Positions 25,931-47,809 of a DNA stretch of 49,144 nt are shown piece by piece (the stretch's first letter is position 1; each line of letters begins with the position of its first letter). Origin of the DNA: Paraplanobispora siamensis. Its GTDB lineage: Bacteria; Actinomycetota; Actinomycetes; Streptosporangiales; Streptosporangiaceae. Made by a program: the position numbers and the translations under genes. The stretch lies in NCBI RefSeq assembly GCF_016863175.1, contig NZ_BOOJ01000026.1:1-49144 (forward strand), in the 5' to 3' direction. The notes under the pieces are model-generated. The model saw nothing but the letters and a program-made list of their open reading frames with translations. It made no database searches and was not told the origin of the DNA.

Positions 25931-26336
25931 CTGGCCGTGGCTCGGCACGGGTCAGCCGGTGGTGTGTTGATGCCGGATCGCGATGGCCGACACCCCGGAC
26001 GCCGGGCGATTCGGGCAGCGAACCCAGCGGGTGCAGGGCCATGCAGGCAGTACCCCGGTCATCGCTCCTGGTCTCCAGGGCGACCGCGATAGAGCTGACG
26101 CCGGATCACAGTGCTCCTCACCCCCTGCATCGCAAGCGCCGCAGCATCCCGGGCAGGCTCGGTTGCCATGAGGCGCAGCTTGGGGCGGGCGACACCCGGC
26201 CTGCCGGGGACACACCTCACGGGCGGGGCGATATCCGGCCGACACCGGACGCGTCCCAGCTTCAGAACCCACTCACCCGACCATCGCGCGGCGCAGCCCG
26301 GGGCGGGCGACACCCGGCCCACCGCGGACGCGCCCG
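25931..26336. other. Non-coding intergenic region with inverted copies of the 38-bp repeat
   Basis: About 400 bp without a convincing gene. Inverted relatives of the 38-bp unit are at 26191-26228 and from 26309 into the kinase C-terminus. A perfect 32-bp inverted repeat pairs 25829-25860 with 26290-26321. Degenerate pieces (CCGACACC.GGACGC) lie between. Base composition is less extreme around 26040-26180, but open frames there show no coding features. Confidence 0.7.
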
Positions 26337-27938
26337 TCAGGCCGGGGACGCCGCGGTGGCGGGGGTCTCGGCCTCCTGAGGGGCCTCCTCCACGGCGGGC
26401 AGCGTGATGATGAAACGCGAGCCGCCCGTGTGCTCGGTGTCGAGCCAGATCTTGCCGTGGTGGTACTCCACGATCTTCCGGCAGATCGCCAGGCCGATGC
26501 CCGTCCCCGCATAGGCGTCCCGGGTGTGCAGCCGCTGGAAGATGACGAAGATCTTCTCGGCGAACCGGGCGTCGATGCCGATGCCGTTGTCGGTCACGGT
26601 GATCCGCCAGTCCGTGCCCTCGCGCTCGGCCTCCACCCGGACCACGGGAGTGCGGTCGGGGTGGCGGAACTTGACGGCGTTGCCGATCAGGTTCTGCCAG
26701 AGCATCACGAACTGCGACCGGTCGCCGCTCACCGGCGGCAGGTCACCGATCTCGATCTCGGCGCCCGACTCCTCGATCGTGACCGAGAGGTTGCGCAGGG
26801 CCGCCCTGGCCGCGTCGCCGAGGTCGAACGTCACCGGTTCCCGGGTGATCCGACCCACCCTGGAGAAGGTGAGCAGCTCGTTGATGAGCTCCTGCATGCG
26901 CTTGGCGCCGTCCACCGAGAAGCCGATGTACTGCTTGGCCCGGTCGTCGAGCCGGTCGCCGTAGCGCTGTTCCAGCATCTGGGTGAAGCTGGCCACCTTG
27001 CGCAGCGGCTCCTGCAGGTCGTGGCTGGCCACGTAGGCGAACTGCTCCAGCTCGGCGTTCGAGCGCCGCAACTCGGTGGCCTGCTCGTCCAGCAGCTGCC
27101 GCGACCGCCGGGTCTCCTCCAGCTCGGCGACGATCCGCCCGCGCATCGCCTCGATGTCGCGGGCCAGCTCGGCCACGTCGGCCGGGCCACCGGTGTCGAC
27201 GTGGTGGTCGAAGTCCCCGTTCGTGACGCGCCGCGCGGCGGCCGACAGGCGGTCCAGCGGGCGGAAGACCACCAGTCTCAGCAGCAGCGCGTTCGCGAGG
27301 ATGGCCACCAGCAGGGTCCCGAGGATGATGAGGAAGGCGAGGTCGCGTCTCTCCCTGGCGGCGGCCAGGTCGGCGCGCGCGGCGTCCCGGGCCAGGGCCC
27401 ACGCGGCGTTGTGGACCTCCAGCGCGTCCCGCAGGGACTGGAAGGCCCGCCTGCCCTCCTCGGTCTGCTCCTGGGTCACCGACTCCGCCCCGTCGGTCCG
27501 CGTCCGGGCGATCATCGGATCGGCGTACCGGGCCCGCCACTCCCCGGCCAGACGCTCCACCTCGGCCAGCTCGCGCATCGGCGGCTCGTCCGGGCCGAGT
27601 TCGTGCAGGCGGGCCACCGTCTGGCGCTCGGCCTCCCGGCCGAGGACGTACGGCTCCAGGAACTGCTCCCTGCCGGTGAGGACGAAACCCCGCACGCCGG
27701 TCTCCTGGTCCAGCAGGGCGGCCTGGATGTTCACCGCCTCGATGCGGGCCGGGGAGATGCGGTCGACCAGGCGGTTGGACACCTGGGCGGTGTTCTGCAG
27801 CACCAGGGCTCCGGCCAGGGCCGCCGCGACCACCAGCAGCGCCATCGCCGCGAGCACCAGAGCGAACCACGCCTGCGCGCTCCAGCGGCCCGCGTGGGAC
27901 TGCCCCGGAGGGGTGATGATCGTCTCTTCGGCCGACAT
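26337..27938 (-). CDS. CHASE3-type sensor histidine kinase
   Basis: 533 residues from ATG 27938 (GGGAG upstream); GTG/ATG at 27962/27959 would add up to eight residues. Domains in order: membrane helix about 22-45; CHASE3-like extracytoplasmic domain with QETGVRGFVLTGREQFLEPY, shortened to ETGVRGFVLTG; second helix about 195-218; HAMP; coiled coil; HisKA with phospho-acceptor His306 in ASHDLQEPLRKV; HATPase_c with N-box NLIGNAVKFRH and G-boxes DNGIGID and GTGIGLAICRK. It resembles phytochrome-like soluble-type kinases of actinobacteria. No response regulator gene adjoins it. Its last codons lie in a 38-bp repeat relative. Confidence 0.92.
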   Translation of the reverse strand: MSAEETIITPPGQSHAGRWSAQAWFALVLAAMALLVVAAALAGALVLQNTAQVSNRLVDRISPARIEAVNIQAALLDQETGVRGFVLTGREQFLEPYVLGREAERQTVARLHELGPDEPPMRELAEVERLAGEWRARYADPMIARTRTDGAESVTQEQTEEGRRAFQSLRDALEVHNAAWALARDAARADLAAARERRDLAFLIILGTLLVAILANALLLRLVVFRPLDRLSAAARRVTNGDFDHHVDTGGPADVAELARDIEAMRGRIVAELEETRRSRQLLDEQATELRRSNAELEQFAYVASHDLQEPLRKVASFTQMLEQRYGDRLDDRAKQYIGFSVDGAKRMQELINELLTFSRVGRITREPVTFDLGDAARAALRNLSVTIEESGAEIEIGDLPPVSGDRSQFVMLWQNLIGNAVKFRHPDRTPVVRVEAEREGTDWRITVTDNGIGIDARFAEKIFVIFQRLHTRDAYAGTGIGLAICRKIVEYHHGKIWLDTEHTGGSRFIITLPAVEEAPQEAETPATAASPA

Positions 27939-28040
27939 GGGACTCCCGTTTTCCGGCATCACGCCCGGCGGAGGGTGGAGGACTCGATGCCTGAGGAAAG
28001 ATACCCGAACGATCTCCCTGTGATCGGCGCGGGGACGGGA

Positions 28041-28832
28041 TCAGTCGAACAGGTCTGGGTCGGAGGCGATGATCTGGTCGTAGAGAGGCTGGAAGTTGAT
28101 CCAGCCGACGAGGTCGTTGCCGATCTGACCGTGGGTGAGCTTGGCGTTCTCGTGGTCGATCGGGACGGTGGGACCGGCGGCCTTGGCCAGGAGCTGGGCC
28201 TGGCAGCTGCGCTCCATGGTGATGAACCACCAGGCGGCGGCGTCGACGCTGTCGCCCACCGTCAGCAGGCCGTGGTTGCGCAGGATGACGGCCTTGTGGG
28301 AGCCCAGGGCCCGGGCGATGCGGCGGCCCTCCTCGGTCTCCACCACGACGCCGGTGTAGTCGTCGAACAGGCCGTGGTCCTCGTAGAACGCGCACGCGTC
28401 CTGGGTGAGGGGCTCCAGCAGGGTGCCCAGGGACGACAGCGCCTTGCCGTGCACCGAGTGCGAGTGGGCGGCGGCGACCGCGTCGGGGCGGGCCTGGTGG
28501 ACCATGGCGTGGATGGCGAAGGCGGCCTTGTTGACGTGGTGGCGGCCCTCGACGACCTGGCCCTCGTGGTTGACCAGGATCAGGTCGCTGACCTTGATCT
28601 GCTTGAAGGACATCCCGAACGGGTTCACCCAGAAGTGGTCGGTGTGCTCGGGGTCGCGGGCGGTGATGTGGCCCGCCACGCCCTCCTCGAAGCCGAACCT
28701 GCCGAACAACCGCAGCGCGGCGGCCAGGCGCTCCTGACGGTGCCGCCGCTCCTCCTGCACGGTCGCGAACTTCTGCGGCAGCCGGAAGGTCAGCTGCTCG
28801 GCGGGGACGGGCTGCAGATCGGACAGGCTCAT
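28041..28832 (-). CDS. Class II aldolase/adducin-family protein
   Basis: 263 residues. Metal-binding histidines are in AAAHSHSVHGKAL and RNHGLLTVG, with a Glu in LTQDACAFYEDHG, as in fuculose-phosphate aldolase-like enzymes. Known members do retro-aldol cleavage or decarboxylation with Zn. It starts four bases inside the upstream hydroxy-acid oxidase gene, so the two are co-translated and likely act in one pathway on hydroxy acids or sugar acids. Substrate unknown. Confidence 0.88.
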   Translation of the reverse strand: MSLSDLQPVPAEQLTFRLPQKFATVQEERRHRQERLAAALRLFGRFGFEEGVAGHITARDPEHTDHFWVNPFGMSFKQIKVSDLILVNHEGQVVEGRHHVNKAAFAIHAMVHQARPDAVAAAHSHSVHGKALSSLGTLLEPLTQDACAFYEDHGLFDDYTGVVVETEEGRRIARALGSHKAVILRNHGLLTVGDSVDAAAWWFITMERSCQAQLLAKAAGPTVPIDHENAKLTHGQIGNDLVGWINFQPLYDQIIASDPDLFD

Positions 28833-29980
28833 GCGCGCTCCAGGACGGAAGGGTCGAGGTCGGCGGGCGTGCGGAACCCCGCAAGCCCCAGGGTGAGATC
28901 GAGCTCGGCGAGGATGCTGCGGACCACGTGGCGCACGCCGTCCTGTCCCCCGTTGGCCAGGCCCCACATGTACGGCCGGCCCAGGAGCACCGCCCGGGCG
29001 CCGAGGGCGAGGGCCTTGAAGACGTCGGCCCCGCTGCGCACCCCCGAGTCGAACAGCACGGTCAGCCGGTCGCCGACGGCCTCCGCGACCGGCGCGAGCG
29101 CGTCCAGGGAGGCGAGCGCGCCGTCGACCTGGCGTCCGCCGTGGTTGGAGACGACGACGCCGTCCATGCCCGCGTCGGCGGCGCGGCGGGCGTCGTCCAC
29201 GTGCTGGATGCCCTTCAGGACGATCGGCCCGTCCCAGTTGTCGCGCAGCAGCGACAGCTGGTCCCAGGTGTGGGCGCGGCCGTTGAACATCGGCACCCAC
29301 TGCATGATCGCCGCGTCCAGGTCCTCCTCCACCGGGCGGGCCAGCCGCGAGCGGAACACCGGGTCGGACAGCGGGATCGCCAGGCCGGTCCCGCGCAGGA
29401 ACGGCAGGTAGGCGCGGTCGAGGTCGTTGGGCCGCCAGGCCAGCGTCCAGGTGTCGAGGGTGACGACCAGGGTGTCGTAGCCGCTCTTGCGGGCCCGCTC
29501 CAGCAGGCTGAGGGTGACCTCGTCGTCGTGCGGCCAGTACAGCTGGTACCACCGGGGCCCGTCCGCCTCGGCGACCTCCTCCAGGGTGTGGGAGGCGGCG
29601 GTGCTGAGCACCATGGGGACGCCGAGCGCGGCGGCGGCCCGGGAGGTGGCGAGCTCGCCCTGCGGGTGGACGATCGACTGCACGCCGACCGGGGCCAGCG
29701 CCAGCGGCGCCGGGTAGGTCCGGCCGAACAGCTCGGTGCTCAGGTCGCGGACCGAGACGTCGCGCAGCATCCTCGGCACGATCCGCCACCGGTCGAACGC
29801 CTCGCGGTTGGCGCGGTCGGTCGCGCCCGTCCCCGCCGAACCGGCCACGTACCAGTAGGCGCCGGGGTCGAGCCGCCGCCTGGCGGCCCGCTCCAGCTCC
29901 GCCAGGTCGGCGGAGTACGGCGGGTGCTGGCCGGTCAGCCCGTTGAGGTAGATCTCGTACTGATAATCGGAGAACGCCAC
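28829..29980 (-). CDS. FMN-dependent alpha-hydroxy-acid oxidising protein (lactate oxidase/monooxygenase-like)
   Basis: 383 residues, GTG start. The TIM-barrel family motifs are [16 protein letters not shown] (N-terminal FMN region), the flavin-contacting Lys in IVLKGIQ, the catalytic His and Arg in [10 protein letters not shown], and [18 protein letters not shown] binding the FMN phosphate, shortened to [13 protein letters not shown]. Oxidises L-2-hydroxy acids to keto acids. The gene is first in a two-gene operon with the class II aldolase. Divergent from secA2. Confidence 0.9.
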   Translation of the reverse strand: MAFSDYQYEIYLNGLTGQHPPYSADLAELERAARRRLDPGAYWYVAGSAGTGATDRANREAFDRWRIVPRMLRDVSVRDLSTELFGRTYPAPLALAPVGVQSIVHPQGELATSRAAAALGVPMVLSTAASHTLEEVAEADGPRWYQLYWPHDDEVTLSLLERARKSGYDTLVVTLDTWTLAWRPNDLDRAYLPFLRGTGLAIPLSDPVFRSRLARPVEEDLDAAIMQWVPMFNGRAHTWDQLSLLRDNWDGPIVLKGIQHVDDARRAADAGMDGVVVSNHGGRQVDGALASLDALAPVAEAVGDRLTVLFDSGVRSGADVFKALALGARAVLLGRPYMWGLANGGQDGVRHVVRSILAELDLTLGLAGFRTPADLDPSVLERA

Positions 29981-30132
29981 CGTTCCAGCCTGTCCTGACC
30001 TCTCGCGGCATGTCTACGGCCCATCATTACGAATCGCATTCGGTTTCGCGCCGTGACGGCGTGACCGCTCCGGGCCGGTACGGTGGCCCGGCTGGCGGGA
30101 ACGTGTTCCCGGAAACGGGCGTTGGAGAGAAC

Positions 30133-32351
<2,219 letters not shown>

Positions 32352-32355
<4 letters not shown>

Positions 32356-32393
32356 CAGCCCTCCGCTGACAGCCCTCCGCTGACAGCCCTCCG
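32352..32393. repeat. 14-bp tandem repeat at the secA2 stop codon
   Basis: CTGACAGCCCTCCG occurs three times exactly at 32352, 32366 and 32380; decaying versions continue to about 32478. The first copy includes the TGA of secA2. The repeat fills most of the 124-bp gap to the convergent phosphotransferase gene, and no hairpin terminator is obvious. Confidence 0.85.
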
Positions 32394-32479
32394 CTGACGG
32401 CTCCCCGGGGCCGGTCCGCCGTTGACGCTTCCCGGAGTCAGCCCGCCGCTGGCAGCTCCCCGAGACCGGGCCGCCGGGG

Positions 32480-33739
32480 TCAGCCGCCGAACCGTACCCC
32501 GGCGTCCCGCAGTGCCGCGGCGCCCGCCAGCGCCGCGCGGATCTCGCCGGCCGGGTCGCCCTCGTGGTAGATCCGCTCGCTGGTCTCGATGCCGTCCAGG
32601 AACTCCTGGTAGCGCACCGCGTGCATGACGCGCTTGACCGGCTCGGCCAGGACCAGCGCCCGGCCGGGATCGGAGCCGGGCACCAGATCCGACCAGGCCT
32701 CGATCCACGCGGCGGTCGCCCGGTCGCGGTGCTCGGCCGGCCGGAAGTCGCCCGCCCGCAGGCCGTCCACGGCGGGGTGCCCGAAGTGGCTGTCGGAGAA
32801 GTCGACGGCCACCGTGCGCCGCCCGTCCGACCGCCAGTTGCCGCAGTGGAAGTCGGCGTGCACCAGGGTGTCCGGCAGGCCGCACTCCTGCAGCGCGGCG
32901 GCCATGGCGGGCAGGTCGTCGGCCAGCCGGCGCGCCGCCGACAGCTCGGCCGCGGTCAGGCCGGTTGCGGCCTCGCCGTCGAGCAGGCCGTGCGCCATCC
33001 CGGCCAGGGTCCGGGGCGTGCGGTCGGCCAGGCCGGAGGGGGCGGCCTCCCAGCGCCGGGCGATCTCCAGCTGGGCCGCGGACCAGCGGCGGATCATGGC
33101 CCGGACGACGTCGTCGGAGGCCTCCCAGCAGTCCTCGCCGGGCACGTGCTCCAGGAGCATCAGGCCACGGCCGGCGTCGGCGGCCACGACGGAGGGCACC
33201 AGCTCCGGGTCCACCCGCGCGACCAGGTCGATCGTCCGGGCCTCCCAGGTCGCGAACTCCGGCAGCGTCTTCAGCCAGACGGGCCCGCGGACGGTGGGGA
33301 CGCGGAACAACCCGGAGAGGTTCCAGCTCTTGATCTGCCGGACGTCCCCGTCCGCCGGCCGGTCCGCCGCCCGCAGCGCCTCGCGCGCCCACGCCAGGGC
33401 CTCGCGCAGGCCCGGGGCGGTGGCCCATCCGGACCGCCGCGGGGCGGGGCGGAGCAACTCGGCCGCGTCCGGCGGGGGCGCCCCGAGCAGCCCCTCGCGC
33501 GGGCGGGCGAGAGCCTCGGCATGGTAGGTCACGTGCCCGTCCCTGGCGCCCTCGCCGCCCTCGACCTCCACCAGGCGCAGCACCATGACGGGCACGCCGA
33601 GCTCCGCGGTCAGCCGGTCGGCGACCGGCCCGACCTCGGCCCACCAGGGGCTCTCCACCGGGAAGGGCCCGAAGGTCCCCAGACACTCTCCCTGCGACGT
33701 CACCACGACGCCGGCCGTACGGCCCCGCTCTCGATCCAC
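32480..33739 (-). CDS. Aminoglycoside phosphotransferase-fold (APH-like) protein
   Basis: 419 residues, GTG start. The first 110 residues are an unassigned alpha/beta segment. The kinase-like fold follows with LVHADFHCGNWR (catalytic HxDxxxxN loop) and VAVDFSDSHFG (metal-binding Asp). The APH family phosphorylates small molecules such as antibiotics, choline or sugars. The extra N-terminus is not typical of true resistance enzymes, so antibiotic phosphorylation should not be assumed. Monocistronic and convergent with secA2. Confidence 0.8.
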   Translation of the reverse strand: MDRERGRTAGVVVTSQGECLGTFGPFPVESPWWAEVGPVADRLTAELGVPVMVLRLVEVEGGEGARDGHVTYHAEALARPREGLLGAPPPDAAELLRPAPRRSGWATAPGLREALAWAREALRAADRPADGDVRQIKSWNLSGLFRVPTVRGPVWLKTLPEFATWEARTIDLVARVDPELVPSVVAADAGRGLMLLEHVPGEDCWEASDDVVRAMIRRWSAAQLEIARRWEAAPSGLADRTPRTLAGMAHGLLDGEAATGLTAAELSAARRLADDLPAMAAALQECGLPDTLVHADFHCGNWRSDGRRTVAVDFSDSHFGHPAVDGLRAGDFRPAEHRDRATAAWIEAWSDLVPGSDPGRALVLAEPVKRVMHAVRYQEFLDGIETSERIYHEGDPAGEIRAALAGAAALRDAGVRFGG

Positions 33740-33813
33740 CGGGCCAGTGTGGCCGTCGGCGGGGCGGGACGCGACCGGTTATCCTCCCGCCCGGGCCGCA
33801 CATCGCGATACTC

Positions 33814-33858
33814 ATTACATCCGTGGTAATGGTTTGGTCGATCACGCTTGGATATCGT
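33814..33858 (+). promoter_or_regulatory. Putative promoter/operator of the XRE regulator
   Basis: ATTAC-N7-GTAAT at 33814-33830 is an inverted repeat in the divergent region between the APH-like and XRE genes. TATCGT at 33853-33858 lies seven bases before GTG 33866 and may serve as the -10 of a leaderless mRNA. No good -35 hexamer was found at the right distance. Confidence 0.4.
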
Positions 33859-33865
33859 GACGTGC

Positions 33866-34666
33866 GTGACCACCACCAGCGGGAACCGGCCAGTCGGCGA
33901 ACTGCTGCGCCAGTGGCGGGAACGACGGCGGATGAGCCAGATGGACCTCGCCATCCAGGCCGACGTCTCCACCCGCCACCTGAGCTTCGTGGAGACCGGC
34001 CGGTCCAAACCCAGCCGCGGCATGATCCTTCACCTCGCCGAGGAGCTCGACCTCCCCCTGCGCGAGCGCAACCATCTGCTGCTGGCCGGCGGGTTCGCCC
34101 CGGTCTACGCCGAGACCCCGCTGAACTCCCCGGAGATGGCCTCGGTGCGGGAGGCGCTCGGTCAGGTGCTGAGCGGGCACCAGCCCTATCCCGCCGTGGT
34201 CGTGGACCAGCGCTGGAATCTGGTCGACCGCAACTCCGCCACCGGCCTGCTGCTGCGCGGCGTCGCGCCCGAGCTGCTCGAGCCGCCGGTCAACGTGCTG
34301 CGGCTGAGCCTGCACCCCAAGGGCATGGCCCACCGCATCCTCAACCTGGGCGAGTGGCGGGCCCACCTGCTGCACCGGCTCCGCCGCCAGATCAGCCTGA
34401 CCGCCGACCCCTACCTCACCGAGCTCTGGCGGGAGCTGGAGGGCTATCCCTGCGACCAGCCCGAGCCGGAGATCGGCGCGGGCCCGGGGCAGATCGTGAT
34501 CCCGCTCAAGCTCCGCCGCGGCTACCGCGAGCTGATCTTCTTCAGCACCATGACCACCTTCGGCACCCCGCTCGACATCACCGTCGCCGAGCTCGCCATC
34601 GAGGCCTACTTCCCGGCCAACCCCGAGACGGCCGCCTATCTCCAGCACCAGCACCACCCCGACTGA
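33866..34666 (+). CDS. XRE-family (MmyB-like) transcriptional regulator
   Basis: 266 residues from GTG 33866; GTG 33857 and TTG 33848 are in-frame alternatives. The HTH occupies residues about 8-65 (SQMDLAIQADVSTRHLSFVETGRS, shortened to DVSTRHLSFVETGRS). The rest is an MmyB-like PAS-type ligand domain with VVVDQRWNLVDRN and FFSTMTTFGTPLDIT. Such regulators often sit beside the genes they control; the divergent neighbour is the APH-like gene, and the NRPS locus begins 290 bp downstream. The effector may be a fatty acid, as for other MmyB members, but this is not shown here. Confidence 0.87.
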   Translation: MTTTSGNRPVGELLRQWRERRRMSQMDLAIQADVSTRHLSFVETGRSKPSRGMILHLAEELDLPLRERNHLLLAGGFAPVYAETPLNSPEMASVREALGQVLSGHQPYPAVVVDQRWNLVDRNSATGLLLRGVAPELLEPPVNVLRLSLHPKGMAHRILNLGEWRAHLLHRLRRQISLTADPYLTELWRELEGYPCDQPEPEIGAGPGQIVIPLKLRRGYRELIFFSTMTTFGTPLDITVAELAIEAYFPANPETAAYLQHQHHPD

Positions 34667-34739
34667 CGGCCCGTCCGCGGACGGCCGCCCGCCCCGCGAC
34701 GGGCGGCCGGGAGCCCCCGCAGCACCCCGCCCCAGAACT

Positions 34740-34757
34740 AATAGGAAACTTTCTATT
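34740..34757. promoter_or_regulatory. AT-rich palindromic motif upstream of NRPS locus
   Basis: AATAGGAAACTTTCTATT is a near-palindrome in an AT-rich patch (about 34736-34763) that stands out in a GC-rich region. A related CTATTGGAAAC is 40 bp downstream at about 34780-34791. Likely a regulator-binding site controlling the synthetase promoter 115 bp away. The binding protein is unknown. Confidence 0.45.
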
Positions 34758-34760
34758 TAA

Positions 34761-34788
34761 TTTCGGCGCCCGGAGCCGAGCGCCGAAA
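34761..34788. terminator. Hairpin between XRE gene and NRPS promoter
   Basis: TTTCGGCGC and GCGCCGAAA form a perfect 9-bp stem with a 10-nt loop. It could terminate the XRE transcript. A second imperfect hairpin follows at 34827-34857. Confidence 0.5.
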
Positions 34789-34826
34789 CCTATTGGAAAC
34801 CCCAGCTCAGAGGGCATTCGGACAGA

Positions 34827-34857
34827 CCCGAATCCCCGTCCCCATCGGGGTTTCGGG
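34827..34857. terminator. 12-bp imperfect hairpin before the NRPS promoter
   Basis: CCCGAATCCCCG pairs with CGGGGTTTCGGG with one mismatch around a 7-nt loop. It ends 14 bp before the -35 box, so it acts upstream of transcription start, probably insulating the NRPS promoter from read-through. Confidence 0.5.
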
Positions 34858-34870
34858 CGTCGGAAGGGTA

Positions 34871-34900
34871 TTGACGCGTTCTGAAGGGGCTTCCTACGCT
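34871..34900 (+). promoter_or_regulatory. Sigma-70-type promoter of the NRPS locus
   Basis: TTGACG (34871-34876), 18-bp spacer, TACGCT (34895-34900). Transcription would start near 34907, leaving an untranslated leader of about 50 bases before ATG 34956. It is the only good promoter seen between the XRE gene and the synthetases. Confidence 0.7.
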
Positions 34901-34955
34901 GCCGGGCGAGGCCCGCACGGGGACGACACGCTGCGGCGCGATCTCAGGGTGCTCG

Positions 34956-41462
<6,507 letters not shown>

Positions 41463-41503
41463 CCGCCGCACCGCCCGCCGCTGCCCGCCGGGGAGACCGT
41501 CGA

Positions 41504-41604
41504 GTGATCGTCCCGCCGTCCGTGAAGAACCCGCCGTCCGTGAAGAGCCCGTCTCCCGTGAAGAACCCGCCGATGACCGAGTCCGCCACTCCGGAGGTCC
41601 GCCG

Positions 41605-41608
<4 letters not shown>
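41504..41608 (+). CDS. Small coupled ORF between the two synthetase genes
   Basis: GTG 41504 after GGGGAGA opens a 34-residue frame (VIVPPSVKNPPSVK..., ending MTESATPEVRR) whose TGA overlaps the ATG of the next synthetase (ATGA). The DNA holds three copies of a CCGTGAAGAACCCGCCG-like repeat. Its last 11 codons, from ATG 41573, begin MTESAT, exactly as the next protein does. It may be a translational coupling peptide or a by-product of duplication; no independent function is visible. Confidence 0.4.
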
Positions 41609-47200
<5,592 letters not shown>

Positions 47201-47220
<20 letters not shown>

Positions 47221-47731
47221 GAACGGTCGTGACGAGCCTGCGCACCCGTCCGTCGCCGGGCCCGTTGCCCGCCCTGGCGGCGAACACCTCGCGCAGGTCC
47301 GTCACGAACTCGGCCATCTCCTCGTCGGACAGCCACAGCGCGGCCTGGCGGTAGCCGACGCCGTCGCGGCCCAGGTCGATGTCCCCCCGTTCGGTGTAGC
47401 GGTCGAAGTCCGACAGCAGTCCCGCCACGAACGCCGTGAACGCCTGCCGGTGGTCCTGGGGGGACATCGCGGCCAGATCCTCCGCGGTGACCTGGGCCGC
47501 GGACATGCGCAGCGCGTAGGTGCGCTCCACCGCGCCGCGCACCTTCTGCTCGTCCACCACCTCCAGGACCCCGGCGTCCGCCAGCGTGCCGACGTGCCGG
47601 TAGAGCGTGGCGGTGGAGACGTCGGAGAGCTCGGCCGCCAGGGCCGTCGTGGTCATATGACGATCTCCCAGCAGTGCCTGGACGATGCGCAGCCGTACCG
47701 GGTGGAGCAGTAGATCAGCTGTCGTCTTCAT
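47201..47731 (-). CDS. ArsR/HTH_20-type transcriptional regulator
   Basis: 176 residues. Winged HTH in the first 75 residues: LLLHPVRLRIVQALLG, then TTTALAAELSDVSTATLYRHVGTL, shortened to DVSTATLYRHVGTLADAG. The C-terminal half is helical and may sense a ligand. ATG 47731 lies five bases after the leftward -10 AATATT, suggesting a leaderless mRNA. Its 3' end overlaps the NRPS-MFS gene by 20 bp in convergent orientation. It most likely represses itself and the divergent hydrolase through the inverted repeat between them. Confidence 0.87.
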
Positions 47732-47736
47732 GAACC

Positions 47737-47778
47737 AATATTCTCACATTTGACATCAATCTCAAAGATGAGAATACT
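47737..47778. promoter_or_regulatory. Overlapping divergent promoters with inverted-repeat operator
   Basis: Rightward: TTGACA (47750-47755), 17 bp, AATACT (47773-47778). Leftward: TTGAGA (complement of 47760-47765), 17 bp, AATATT (complement of 47737-47742). The two promoters interlock. TATTCTCA (47739-47746) and TGAGAATA (47769-47776) form perfect 8-bp arms that cover both -10 boxes, so one repressor could shut off both genes. Confidence 0.8.
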
Positions 47779-47809
47779 CATGACCAGACGAAAGCGGAAA
47801 GGAAGCACG

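Noticed and set aside
25721-26407. Short frames in the repeat-rich intergenic region as genes
   Set aside because: They are translations of the repeats (GDTRPAGD-like) with no ribosome sites or family likeness.
26430-29411. 993-codon plus-strand frame across the histidine kinase and aldolase genes
   Set aside because: Antisense to two well-supported genes, His/Gly/Arg-rich with no fold signature.
32480-33739. Aminoglycoside resistance enzyme
   Set aside because: Only the generic kinase-like fold motifs are present; the extra N-terminal region and lack of specific drug-binding signatures do not support a resistance call.
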